Source: Alphaproteobacteria bacterium | Lineage (GTDB): Bacteria; Pseudomonadota; Alphaproteobacteria; Bin95 | Assembly: GCA_026710105.1 (NCBI GenBank) | Contig: JAPORR010000018.1 | Span: forward strand, 1-56,109 | Length of the DNA: 56,109 nucleotides | Direction: 5' to 3' | Part shown: piece by piece, positions 29,965 through 38,469 of the stretch | Layout of the letters: each line of letters begins with the position of its first letter | Position numbering within the stretch: the first letter of the stretch is position 1 | Notes under the pieces: generated by a model | Told to the model about the DNA's origin: nothing | Databases searched by the model: none | What the model saw: the letters and a program-made list of their open reading frames with translations, nothing else | Made by a program: the position numbers and the translations under genes

Positions 29965-30767
29965 GCGCGCTGATAGCTACCGATGAGTTGGCAGCCCGGC
30001 TGGGAGAGATGGTGATTCTGGACGGCAGCCACCATCTGCCGACCGCTGGGCGCAATGCCGGATCGGAATTCCTCGAGGCACATATACCGGGGGCGCGCTT
30101 CTTCGACATAGACGGCGTGGCCGACCGCGCGAGCGACCTGCCACACATGTTGCCTGACGCCAAGGGCTTCGCGCTCGCCATGGGGGTGATGGGTATAAGA
30201 CGCGATGACGAGGTCGTGGTCTATGACGTGGTCGGCACGACCGGCGCGGCACGCGTCTGGTGGACCTTCCGGGCCTTCGGTCATGAGCGCGTGAAGGTAC
30301 TGGACGGCGGCCTGCCGAAATGGCGGGCCGAAGGCCGGCCGGTCGAGGGGGGCTATGCAGCCGTGGCACGGCCGGAACTGGTACGTGCGCAGGAGGACAT
30401 GTTGGCCAATATCGCGAGCTGTGCCGAGCAGGTGCTGGATGCGCGGAGCCCCGGGCGCTTCGCCGGCGTCGAGCCAGAGCCGAGGCCGGGTATGCGCAGC
30501 GGCCATATCCCCGGCAGCCTGAACCTGCCCTATACCGAACTCCTGGACCCGGAGAGCCGTACCTTCCGGGACCGGGCAACACTTCGCGCGGCCTTCGAGG
30601 CGGCGGGGCTTGACCTCGACCGACCCGTGGCCACGACCTGCGGCTCGGGCGTGACCGCCGCCGTGTTGGCGCTCGGGCTCTATGAGCTCGGACGAACCGA
30701 TACAGCCGTCTATGACGGCTCTTGGAGCGAATGGGGATCGCGAGAGGACACACCGGTAGAGCCATGA
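29961..30767 (+). CDS. sseA: 3-mercaptopyruvate sulfurtransferase
   Basis: This 268-residue two-domain rhodanese has its active-site loop CGSGVTA (Cys227), which is the type of mercaptopyruvate sulfurtransferase rather than thiosulfate sulfurtransferase. The first domain has the HIPGARFFDIDGV motif with an inactive loop (YDVVGTTGAARVWW), and the second has RSGHIPGSLNLPY. It transfers sulfur from 3-mercaptopyruvate, a cysteine deamination product. The gene overlaps both neighbours by four bases, so all three are translationally coupled. Confidence 0.92.
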   Translation: MSALIATDELAARLGEMVILDGSHHLPTAGRNAGSEFLEAHIPGARFFDIDGVADRASDLPHMLPDAKGFALAMGVMGIRRDDEVVVYDVVGTTGAARVWWTFRAFGHERVKVLDGGLPKWRAEGRPVEGGYAAVARPELVRAQEDMLANIASCAEQVLDARSPGRFAGVEPEPRPGMRSGHIPGSLNLPYTELLDPESRTFRDRATLRAAFEAAGLDLDRPVATTCGSGVTAAVLALGLYELGRTDTAVYDGSWSEWGSREDTPVEP

Positions 30768-31939
30768 TCAAGGGCAAACAACCAGATACAGTGCTCACCC
30801 ATGCGGGGCGCCACCCGCATGACTTCTTTGGTACCGTCAACACGCCCGTCTTCCACGCCTCGACAATCCTGTCGCGCACGATGGCGGAGCGCCTTGCACC
30901 CAAGGGGCCACGCGATCCGGCCTATGGGCGGCGCGGCACACCCACCATGTTCACCTTCGAGGACGCGGTGGCGGAGATCGAAGGTGCTCATGGCGCGGTC
31001 ATCTGCCCTTCCGGGATGGCGGCCGTAGCGCTCGGCTATTCCTCCATGCTGTCGGCCGGCGACCATGTGCTGGTAGCCGACTGCGTCTATGCTCCAGCCC
31101 GACGCTATGCCGCTGAGGCGCTGCCACGCCACGGTATCGAGGCGACCTTCTTCGCCCCGGACATTGGCGCCGACATTGCCGCACTGATGCGCCCAGAGAC
31201 GAAGCTTGTCTATCTGGAGGCGCCCGGCTCACAGACCTTCGAGATGCAGGATGTGCCAGCGATTGCGGAGGCCGCCCATTCAGGCGGCGCGCGCGTTGCA
31301 ATCGACAACACCTGGGCGACACCGCTCTTCTTCAAGCCTTTCGAGCATGGCGCAGACCTCTCTATCCACGCCGCCACGAAATATATCGTCGGCCATTCCG
31401 ACGCGATGCTGGGAGTCGTCACCTGCCGCGATGCGGAGACATTGGAGATAGTGCGCAACTGGTGGCAGATCTCCGGCCTCTGCGCCGGCCCCGACGATGT
31501 CTATCTCGGCACACGCGGCATCCGCACGATGAGCGTGCGGCTTGCCCGGCACCAGGAGAGCGCGCTCCGGATCGCGACCTGGCTGCAGGGCCGCTCGGAA
31601 GTTGAGCGGGTGCTCTACCCGGCACTGCCTGACGATCCGGGCCATGCGATCTGGAAGCGGGATTTCACAGGTGCCTCCGGCCTATTTGGCCTGCTGCTCA
31701 AGCCGGCGAGCACAGCGGCCGTCGCAGCGATGCTGGACGGCCTCGAACTTTTCGGCATGGGATCAAGCTGGGGCGGTTTCGAGAGTCTGATAGTCCCGAG
31801 CGACCCGTCCACTTACCGCACGGCGACGGCCTGGACCCCTGCCGGCCCGCTGCTCCGCCTCCATATCGGTCTCGAAGATCCTGACGACCTGATCGCCGAC
31901 CTCGACGCCGGCCTGGCGCGACTCAAGGCTGCGGGATAG
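30764..31939 (+). CDS. metC: Cystathionine beta-lyase
   Basis: This 391-residue PLP enzyme of the Cys/Met metabolism family has its PLP lysine at Lys206 in IHAATKYIVGHSDAML, with YGRRGTPT and the CPSGMAAVAL phosphate-binding turn. It resembles the alphaproteobacterial MetC type, cleaving cystathionine to homocysteine, pyruvate and ammonia; a related C-S lyase activity on other thioethers cannot be excluded. The ATG overlaps the sulfurtransferase stop (ATGA). It is convergent with the biotin carboxylase gene, with only 25 bases between the stops. Confidence 0.92.
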   Translation: MIKGKQPDTVLTHAGRHPHDFFGTVNTPVFHASTILSRTMAERLAPKGPRDPAYGRRGTPTMFTFEDAVAEIEGAHGAVICPSGMAAVALGYSSMLSAGDHVLVADCVYAPARRYAAEALPRHGIEATFFAPDIGADIAALMRPETKLVYLEAPGSQTFEMQDVPAIAEAAHSGGARVAIDNTWATPLFFKPFEHGADLSIHAATKYIVGHSDAMLGVVTCRDAETLEIVRNWWQISGLCAGPDDVYLGTRGIRTMSVRLARHQESALRIATWLQGRSEVERVLYPALPDDPGHAIWKRDFTGASGLFGLLLKPASTAAVAAMLDGLELFGMGSSWGGFESLIVPSDPSTYRTATAWTPAGPLLRLHIGLEDPDDLIADLDAGLARLKAAG

Positions 31940-31964
31940 GCCACGATCCTAGCCTGTCGCCTCG

Positions 31965-33938
31965 TCACTCAAAGTAGAGGATCGGCTGGTCGGCGGCAAG
32001 ATTAGCCCCCGCGGCGGTCGGGATGGACCTGATGCGCCCGGGCCGTTCGGCGTGCAATACATTCTCCATCTTCATCGCCTCGACCACGGCGAGCGCCTGC
32101 CCGGCCTCGACCGTCTCTCCTTCCACCACCGCGAGCGACACCAGCAGGCCCGGCATGGGCGAAAGTAAAACCTTGGAAGTGTCCGGAGGCGCCTTTTTCG
32201 GCATGAAACGGGCAAATTCGGCGACGTGCGGCGGCACGACCCGTACCACTGCCTGCACGCCTCGGTAGGAGAGCCGCCAGCCGGCGCCGTCCTCCTCCAC
32301 GCGAACCGAGATCGCTTCACTGTTGAACCAGCCCGTTAAATGAGTGCCAGAGGGCGGCCGGGCACCCTGCAGCCGTGCTGTCCGGCCATCAACCTCCAGT
32401 CGCAGGCCTTCCTCATCCGGCTCAATGGCGACCGACACTGAAAGGCCGTCGAGCAGCACGGCCCAGTCGCGCCGATCCGCACCGCCCGCCGCCAGCGCCT
32501 CGGTCCGCGCCAGCACCACCGCGACGGCGGCAAACAGCTCCTGATGCCGGTCAGCGCCAGCGGCAGGGTCATAGCCCTCCGGGAACTCCTCATCAATGAA
32601 AGCAGTGCTGAGCTGGCCTTCGGCGAAGCGCGGGCTGTCCGCAATCGCGGCGAGGAAGTCGATATTGTGGCCGACCCCGCCAATAGCGAAGCGGTCGAGC
32701 GCACCAGCGAGCCTTGAACGCGCCTCCCCGCGTGTCGCCCCATGCACAGCGAGCTTGGCGATCATCGGGTCGTAAAACATGGTGATCTCGGAGCCCTCGA
32801 CGACGCCCGTGTCGATGCGCACGCTGCCATCCTCCGCCGGCGGGCGGAAGGTCTTTAGCCGGCCGATAGAAGGGGCGAAATTGCGCTCGGGCCGCTCCGC
32901 ATAGATGCGCGCCTCGATTGCCCAACCGTCGAGGCGGACATCCTGCTGGCCGAACCCAAGCGGCTCGCATGCCGCCACGCGCAGCATCTGCTCCACCAAA
33001 TCCAGCCCGGTGACCATTTCCGTCACCGGGTGCTCGACCTGAAGGCGGGTGTTCATCTCTAAGAAATAGAAATTGCGCGCATGGTCCACGATGAACTCGA
33101 CCGTGCCCGCAGAGCGGTAACTAACTGCGCGGGCAAGTGCGATAGCGCACGCACCCATCTCCGCACGCAGCGCCTCATCGACGAATGGGCTCGGGCTTTC
33201 CTCGATCACCTTCTGGTGGCGGCGCTGGATCGAGCATTCCCGCTCGCCCAGATGCACGATGTTACCGTGCGCGTCGGCCAGGGTCTGGATTTCGATATGG
33301 CGCGGTTCTTCGATATATTTCTCGATGAAAACGCGGCCGTCGCCGAAGGCACTTTTGGCTTCATTGACGGTCGAGCCGAAGACCTGCCGAAGCTCCTCGT
33401 CGGAGCGGGCGATGCGCATGCCCTTGCCACCACCGCCGGCCGAGGCCTTCACCATCACTGGGTAGCCGATCCGGCGCGCGCTTGCCGCGGCTGCATCGGC
33501 ATCCGTGATCTCGCTGGGGTCGCCGGGCACGACCGGCACACCGGCCTGCTCAGCGAGGCGCTTGCTCTCAATCTTGTCGCCCATGGCCGCGATGGCAACC
33601 GCGTCCGGCCCGATGAAGACCAATCCTGCTGCCTCCACAGCCTCAACAAAACCCGCATTTTCGGAGAGGAAGCCGAAGCCTGGATGGACCGCTTCAGAAC
33701 CCGTGTCGAGCGCAACCTGGATGATGCGCGAGGCGAGGAGGTAGCTGTCCGACGGCGCAGCGCCGCCGATGGCGATCGCCTCATCCGCCATGCACACATG
33801 TAAGGCGTCAGCATCGGCGTCCGAATAGACGGCCACCGTGCGCACGCCCAGGCGCCGTGCGGTGCGCGCAATGCGGCAGGCGATCTCGCCGCGATTGGCG
33901 ATCAGGATCTTGCCGAAAGGAGGCGTTCCGGCGGGCAT
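31965..33938 (-). CDS. Acyl-CoA carboxylase alpha subunit (biotin carboxylase plus carrier)
   Basis: This 657-residue protein contains biotin carboxylase (KILIANRGEIACRI start; ATP loop SAGGGGKGMRI; ERECSIQRRHQKVIEE; FLEMNTRLQVEHPVTE), a linker of the propionyl/methylcrotonyl-CoA carboxylase type, and a C-terminal carrier domain with the biotinyl lysine Lys623 in AMKMEN. The closest family is the PccA/MccA alpha subunit. I chose the ATG at 33938; a further open stretch to 34007 runs into the upstream gene region. No carboxyltransferase (beta) subunit gene is in the window, so the acyl-CoA substrate cannot be decided. Confidence 0.88.
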   Translation of the reverse strand: MPAGTPPFGKILIANRGEIACRIARTARRLGVRTVAVYSDADADALHVCMADEAIAIGGAAPSDSYLLASRIIQVALDTGSEAVHPGFGFLSENAGFVEAVEAAGLVFIGPDAVAIAAMGDKIESKRLAEQAGVPVVPGDPSEITDADAAAASARRIGYPVMVKASAGGGGKGMRIARSDEELRQVFGSTVNEAKSAFGDGRVFIEKYIEEPRHIEIQTLADAHGNIVHLGERECSIQRRHQKVIEESPSPFVDEALRAEMGACAIALARAVSYRSAGTVEFIVDHARNFYFLEMNTRLQVEHPVTEMVTGLDLVEQMLRVAACEPLGFGQQDVRLDGWAIEARIYAERPERNFAPSIGRLKTFRPPAEDGSVRIDTGVVEGSEITMFYDPMIAKLAVHGATRGEARSRLAGALDRFAIGGVGHNIDFLAAIADSPRFAEGQLSTAFIDEEFPEGYDPAAGADRHQELFAAVAVVLARTEALAAGGADRRDWAVLLDGLSVSVAIEPDEEGLRLEVDGRTARLQGARPPSGTHLTGWFNSEAISVRVEEDGAGWRLSYRGVQAVVRVVPPHVAEFARFMPKKAPPDTSKVLLSPMPGLLVSLAVVEGETVEAGQALAVVEAMKMENVLHAERPGRIRSIPTAAGANLAADQPILYFE

Positions 33939-33951
33939 TATCGTTGTCGCC

Positions 33952-34173
33952 TCAGGCCTCGATAATAGCGATTTCCTGGCCTTCCTCGACCGCCTCGCCT
34001 TCCTCAACCAGAATTTCGGCGATCCGGCCCGCTTGAGGAGCGCCCACTGGAATCTCCATCTTCATCGACTCTAGGATGATTACTGGATCGTCCTCCGCCA
34101 CCTCATCGCCGACCTTGGCCTCGATTTTGAACACTGTCCCCGGTATCTCGGACAGCACAGACACCGTCGCCAT
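33952..34173 (-). CDS. Free-standing biotin carrier protein
   Basis: This 73-residue single biotinyl/lipoyl domain has the biotin lysine Lys38 in LESMKMEIPV. The downstream alpha subunit already has its own carrier domain, so two carriers lie in one operon, 13 bases apart. It may serve a different carboxyltransferase or exchange with the fused domain. Its ribosome binding site (GAGGGGAAGG) is part of a strong predicted hairpin in the leader at 34176-34244. It is divergent from the DUF4149 gene. Confidence 0.88.
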   Translation of the reverse strand: MATVSVLSEIPGTVFKIEAKVGDEVAEDDPVIILESMKMEIPVGAPQAGRIAEILVEEGEAVEEGQEIAIIEA

Positions 34174-34175
34174 CG

Positions 34176-34244
34176 CCCTTCCCCTCGGTCTCGCCCTGCC
34201 CTGTTAGGCTGAAGGGCTAAAAAGCGCAAGACCGAGGGTAAGGG
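34176..34244 (-). promoter_or_regulatory. Long leader hairpin covering the biotin carrier ribosome binding site
   Basis: The segments 34176-34191 and 34229-34244 are inverted copies matching at 15 of 16 positions, with a 37-base loop that holds a smaller GCCCT/AGGGC stem. On the minus-strand transcript the downstream arm contains the Shine-Dalgarno GAGGGGAAGG directly before the ATG at 34173, and the upstream arm would pair with it. The element also sits in a divergent intergenic region, so it could be a DNA operator read by a dimeric regulator instead. Confidence 0.5.
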
Positions 34245-34314
34245 GCTCAATGCCGGTGAACCGCCGGTGGGACGCCCCCTTTCCGCCGCGCCCTACGCCC
34301 GCTATATCCGCCTC

Positions 34315-34746
34315 ATGGCTGGAATCGACATGGTGTTTCTCGGGATTGCTGTCGCGGCAAGCGCACTGGCCTTTGGCGGCATGGTGACCTTTTCCGGCTT
34401 TTTCGCGCCGATGGTGTTCCGCAAGCTCGACCGGCAGGTCGCGGACACCTTCATGCGCGACGTTTTCGGCCCCTATTACACGTTCATGGCCGCGGTTTGT
34501 GGCATCGCGGCGCTTGCGGCGGTCGCCGTACAACCCTGGGACGCGGCGATCATGGCGCTGGTCTCAGCCGCCTTTCTGGCCTCGCGCTATGCGGCCATGC
34601 CCCGGGTCCAGAAGCTGTTCGACGCCCGCGAGCGAGGCGAATACGGCGCAGCGGACGAGTTCCAGCGCATCCACAAGAACGCTGCCTTCGTCAACATGGT
34701 CCAACTCGTCGCTGTGCTTGCGGCACTGCTGCGGCTGGCGCTCTGA
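34315..34746 (+). CDS. DUF4149 membrane protein
   Basis: This 143-residue integral membrane protein has four probable hydrophobic segments (about residues 6-25, 50-68, 73-90 and 122-141). The motifs GGMVTFSGFFAPMVFRKL and FGPYYTF fit DUF4149, a family related to TMEM205 with no established function. Possible starts are 34315 and 34330; I chose the first. It lies 17 bases before the SCO1 gene, and such a pairing would fit a role in the respiratory membrane, but this is inference. Confidence 0.75.
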   Translation: MAGIDMVFLGIAVAASALAFGGMVTFSGFFAPMVFRKLDRQVADTFMRDVFGPYYTFMAAVCGIAALAAVAVQPWDAAIMALVSAAFLASRYAAMPRVQKLFDARERGEYGAADEFQRIHKNAAFVNMVQLVAVLAALLRLAL

Positions 34747-34763
34747 GCGGCCGCCCACATTCC

Positions 34764-35354
34764 ATGCGCAGAAGCTTGCAATTCGGACTGCTCGCCTGCG
34801 GCACCCTCGTTGTGGTGCTCGCAGGCTACTGGCTGTGGTGGGCGCTGGAAGGACGGCCAGACCGAGGCCGTCCGGCGATCGGCGGGCCGTTCGAGCTTAT
34901 CGATGGCGATGGGCGCAAGGTGACGGAGCAGAACTTCCGCGGGCAGCATATGCTGGTCTATTTCGGCTACACATTCTGCCCGGATGTCTGCCCGACCACG
35001 CTGTTCAACGCCAGCGCCGCACTGGACGACTTAGGCCCGGAATTGGCTGCGAAGGTCCGGCTAATATTCATCAGCATAGATCCCGAGCGCGACACGCCCG
35101 AGGTCGTGAAGGAATATGCTGGTCATTTTCACCCTGGCACGACGGGGTTGACCGGCGCGCCGGCGCAAGTAGCGGCTGCGGCCCGCGCCTTCCGCATCTA
35201 CTACCGTAAGGCCGCACCGGAAGAAGACGGCAGCTATCTTGTGGACCACTCCTCCATCCTCTTCCTGATGGACAGGAAGGGACGCTATGTTACCCATTTC
35301 GGCCATGAGACGACCGTGGACGAGATCGCAGCGGCCCTGAAACGCCTACTGTGA
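34764..35354 (+). CDS. SCO1/SenC family copper chaperone
   Basis: This 196-residue protein has an N-terminal membrane anchor (residues 8-27) and a thioredoxin-fold domain facing the periplasm. The copper ligands are Cys72 and Cys76 in FCPDVCP and His162 in VDHSSILF. SCO proteins load the CuA site of cytochrome c oxidase or act in redox defence. No oxidase gene is in the window. Its stop overlaps the cobB GTG start. Confidence 0.92.
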   Translation: MRRSLQFGLLACGTLVVVLAGYWLWWALEGRPDRGRPAIGGPFELIDGDGRKVTEQNFRGQHMLVYFGYTFCPDVCPTTLFNASAALDDLGPELAAKVRLIFISIDPERDTPEVVKEYAGHFHPGTTGLTGAPAQVAAAARAFRIYYRKAAPEEDGSYLVDHSSILFLMDRKGRYVTHFGHETTVDEIAAALKRLL

Positions 35355-36610
35355 AGGGGGTTATCCTCGCCGCCCCGGCCTCGGGCAGCGGCAAGACGAC
35401 AGTGGCTGCCGGTCTGGTCTGCGCGCTTTGCCGACAAGGTCTTGAGGTCCAGCCCTACAAGACGGGGCCGGATTACATCGACGCCGGCTTCCTCGCTGCC
35501 GCGGCGGGGCGGCCTTGTTTGACACTGGACTCTTGGGCGATGCGCCCCGGAACATTGGCGGCGGCGCTGAACGGACAAGCCGATATCGCCGTGGTCGAAG
35601 GTGCGATGGGCTTGTTCGACGGGCCAGAGGGCGGCGGCGGTTCAACAGCCGATCTGGCCGCCCTCACCGGCTGGCCCGTGGTGCTGGTCGTAGACAGCGC
35701 ACGGCAAGGCCAGTCAGTGGCAGCGCTGCTGGAGGGGTTTGCTGGCCACCGAAGCGATATCCGCATCGCCGGCGCGGTGCTGAACCGGGTGGCTGGTGCC
35801 CGGCACGAGGCGCTACTATGTGAGCGGGCGGGCGTCGTACCTATCCTTGCAGCGCTTCCATTGGAGCCGGCGTTAGTTCTGCCCTCGCGCCATCTAGGGC
35901 TGGTGCAGGCGGGTGAGCACCCCGCACTCGAAGCCTGGTTGGCGCGCGCGGCGGACCTCGCCCCGGCAGCAGTGATGCCCTTCGGGCCGCTTCGCATGCC
36001 GCTTGCGACGGAATATGCGCCTAGCTGCCCGCCCTTGCCACCACCGGGCCAGCGTATTGCGGTCGCACGCGACGAGGCCTTCACCTTCGCTTATGAACAT
36101 GTGCTGGCCGGCTGGCGCCGAGCCGGGGCCGAATTCACCTTCTTCTCGCCGCTTGCCGACGAGGCGCCGGAGGGTGATGCTGTCTTCCTACCGGGCGGCT
36201 ATCCGGAGCTCTATGCCGGTCGCATTGCAGCAGCCGCCAATTTCTTGGCCGCCCTGCGCCACCATGAGGGGCCGGTCTACGGCGAATGCGGCGGCTATAT
36301 GGTGCTGGGCGAGGGGCTGGAGGATGCGGCGGGAGCGCGCCACGCCATGGCAGGCCTTCTGCCACTCGAGACGAGCTTCGCCACACCAGCCCGCCGACTC
36401 GGCTATCGCCGCCTTAAGGCCAAAGGCGGCAGCTTTTCGCCGGGCGCGGTCTTTCGCGGACATGAGTTCCACTATGCACGCATTATCCGCGAAGGGCCCG
36501 GGGCACCACTGTTCGAAGCGGCAGACGCGCCCGGCAGGCCGCTCGGCCTCACCGGCCTTGTGCGCGGCCGCACCGCTGGCTCCTTCATGCATCTGATCGA
36601 CACAGCGTGA
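35351..36610 (+). CDS. cobB: Hydrogenobyrinic acid a,c-diamide synthase CobB
   Basis: CobB (419 residues) amidates the a and c side chains of hydrogenobyrinic acid in aerobic cobalamin synthesis, using ATP and glutamine. The N-terminal P-loop is APASGSGKTT, with the YKTGPDYIDAGF motif, and the C-terminal glutamine amidotransferase domain has its Cys in YGECGGYMVLGEGL and the ending with FRGHEFHYARI. The GTG start overlaps the SCO1 stop. The product is the substrate of the cobaltochelatase encoded by cobS/cobT at 9.7-12.5 kb, so the window holds two non-adjacent cobalamin loci. Confidence 0.94.
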   Translation: MKGVILAAPASGSGKTTVAAGLVCALCRQGLEVQPYKTGPDYIDAGFLAAAAGRPCLTLDSWAMRPGTLAAALNGQADIAVVEGAMGLFDGPEGGGGSTADLAALTGWPVVLVVDSARQGQSVAALLEGFAGHRSDIRIAGAVLNRVAGARHEALLCERAGVVPILAALPLEPALVLPSRHLGLVQAGEHPALEAWLARAADLAPAAVMPFGPLRMPLATEYAPSCPPLPPPGQRIAVARDEAFTFAYEHVLAGWRRAGAEFTFFSPLADEAPEGDAVFLPGGYPELYAGRIAAAANFLAALRHHEGPVYGECGGYMVLGEGLEDAAGARHAMAGLLPLETSFATPARRLGYRRLKAKGGSFSPGAVFRGHEFHYARIIREGPGAPLFEAADAPGRPLGLTGLVRGRTAGSFMHLIDTA

Positions 36611-36659
36611 GGCCACGCTTCGACGAATGGATTCTGGAGTGTAGCAAGACCCGGGGGAA

Positions 36660-36691
36660 GATGAAGGAGAGGTCTATCTTCATCGAGACCT
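36660..36691. repeat. Interleaved inverted repeats between cobB and betA
   Basis: GATGAAG (36660-36666) pairs with CTTCATC (36678-36684), and AGGTCT (36670-36675) pairs with AGACCT (36686-36691). Each pair places one arm in the loop of the other, so the two hairpins exclude each other or form a strained pseudoknot. An AT-rich TATATTATGG follows at once. It could be an attenuator or a pair of operators in front of the dehydrogenase gene. Confidence 0.35.
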
Positions 36692-36792
36692 ATATTATGG
36701 GGCACAATCAACCCGCATCCGACCCAGCGGAATAATGGCGGTATCCGCCTGCATCCTGCTGTCTGGTAAGATGAAAACCGCGGGGCGTGGCG

Positions 36793-38454
36793 ATGAGCGA
36801 AAGCCGCATTTTCGACTATGTCGTGGTCGGAGCCGGGTCGGCGGGGTGCGTGCTCGCCAACCGGCTGACCGAGGACGGCAAGGCGACCGTTCTGCTTCTG
36901 GAGGCTGGCGGCAGCGACCGCAGCATCTTCCTGCAAATGCCTTCCGCACTCGCCATCGCTATGGGCCACAGGCGCTATGGTTGGCACTACTGGACGGAGC
37001 CCGAACAACATCTCAACAGGCGACGCCTCCACTGCCCGCGCGGCCGGGTGCTGGGTGGCTCATCCTCGGTCAACGGCATGGCCTATGTGCGCGGCAACCC
37101 GCTCGATTTCGACGGCTGGGCGGAGGGCGGCGCCGCGGGCTGGTCCTATGCCGAGGTGCTGCCCTATTTCCGCCGGGCAGAGAATTGCGCTGGTGGCGGG
37201 GACGACTGGCGCGGCGGGTCAGGGCCACTCAACACCTCGCGCGGACGCATGGCGAACCCACTCTACGCGGCCTTCATCGAAGCGGGGGATCAAGCGGGCT
37301 ATGCGCGCACGGACGACATGAACGGCTACCGGCAGGAGGGCTTCGGCCCGATGGACATGACTGTCCATCGGGGCCGGCGCTGGAGCGCCGCCAATGCCTA
37401 TCTCAAGCCGGCCGCCGGCAGACCCAGCCTCACCGTGGAGACTGGCGCGCTTGCAACACGTCTGCTGCTCGACGAGCGGCACGCCACGGGCGTCGAATAC
37501 CAGCAGGGCAGCGCGGTCCGCATTGCGCGGGCACGGCGCGAGATCGTTCTGAGCGGCGGTCCCATCAACAATCCGCAGCTCTTGATGCTGTCGGGTATCG
37601 GCCCGGCCGCGCATCTCGCGGCGCACGGCATTGCACCCATCCTGGACCTGCCCGGCGTCGGCCAGAACCTCCAGGACCATCTGGAACTCTACATCCAGCA
37701 GGAATGCATCCGGCCGATCACCCTCCATGCCGCGACCAGCCTTCTACAGAAGGCATTGATCGGTGTCCGCTGGATGCTGTTCCGGTCTGGACTCGGCTCG
37801 AGCAACCATTTCGAGGCCGGAGGTTTCATCCGTTCGCGCGCCGGTGTGCGATGGCCAGACATCCAGTACCACTTCTTGCCGCTTGCGGCTTCCTACGACA
37901 TGAACGACCGCATCCATTGCCACGGCTACCAGGCCCATGCCGGCCCGATGCGTTCGAAATCGCGGGGCGAGGTCCAGCTCGCCTCAGCCGACCCGCTAGT
38001 GTCACCGAAGATTCGGTTCCGCTATATGAGCCACCCCGACGACTGGGCGGAAATGCGCGCCTGCGTGCGCCTCACGCGGGAACTCTTCGCCCAGCCCGCC
38101 TTCGATCCCTGGCGCGGACAGGAGCTCGCGCCGGGAGAGGCAGTGCAATGCGACGAGGAGATCGATGCCTTCGTGCGCGAGACCGTCCAGAGCGCCTACC
38201 ATCCCTGCGGGACCTGCCGGATGGGCATTGACGATATGGCAGTCGTCGATCCAGCGGAACTCCGGGTCCGGGGGTTGGAGGGCCTACGCATCGTGGACAG
38301 CTCGGTCATGCCGGCGATCACGACCGGCAACCTCAACGCACCGACGATCATGATTGCGGAAAAGGCGGCTGACGCCATCCTCGCTCGCCCGTCCCTGCCG
38401 CCCTCCGACGCCCCCTTCCACATCGCACCCGACTGGCAGACGGCACAGCGCTGA
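36793..38454 (+). CDS. betA: GMC-family oxidoreductase, choline dehydrogenase-like
   Basis: This 553-residue FAD-dependent GMC oxidoreductase resembles choline dehydrogenase, which makes betaine aldehyde. The FAD motif VVVGAGSAGCVLANRL is near the start, the GMC signature is CPRGRVLGGSSSVNGMAYVRG-like at about 78-97, and the active-site His is in SAYHPCGTCRMG. Length equals that of BetA. No betaine aldehyde dehydrogenase (betB), betI or transporter gene is adjacent, so an alcohol dehydrogenase with another substrate is possible. The ATG at 36793 is preferred over the GTG six bases earlier. Confidence 0.78.
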   Translation: MSESRIFDYVVVGAGSAGCVLANRLTEDGKATVLLLEAGGSDRSIFLQMPSALAIAMGHRRYGWHYWTEPEQHLNRRRLHCPRGRVLGGSSSVNGMAYVRGNPLDFDGWAEGGAAGWSYAEVLPYFRRAENCAGGGDDWRGGSGPLNTSRGRMANPLYAAFIEAGDQAGYARTDDMNGYRQEGFGPMDMTVHRGRRWSAANAYLKPAAGRPSLTVETGALATRLLLDERHATGVEYQQGSAVRIARARREIVLSGGPINNPQLLMLSGIGPAAHLAAHGIAPILDLPGVGQNLQDHLELYIQQECIRPITLHAATSLLQKALIGVRWMLFRSGLGSSNHFEAGGFIRSRAGVRWPDIQYHFLPLAASYDMNDRIHCHGYQAHAGPMRSKSRGEVQLASADPLVSPKIRFRYMSHPDDWAEMRACVRLTRELFAQPAFDPWRGQELAPGEAVQCDEEIDAFVRETVQSAYHPCGTCRMGIDDMAVVDPAELRVRGLEGLRIVDSSVMPAITTGNLNAPTIMIAEKAADAILARPSLPPSDAPFHIAPDWQTAQR

Positions 38455-38469
38455 CAGATTGGCCGCCGG

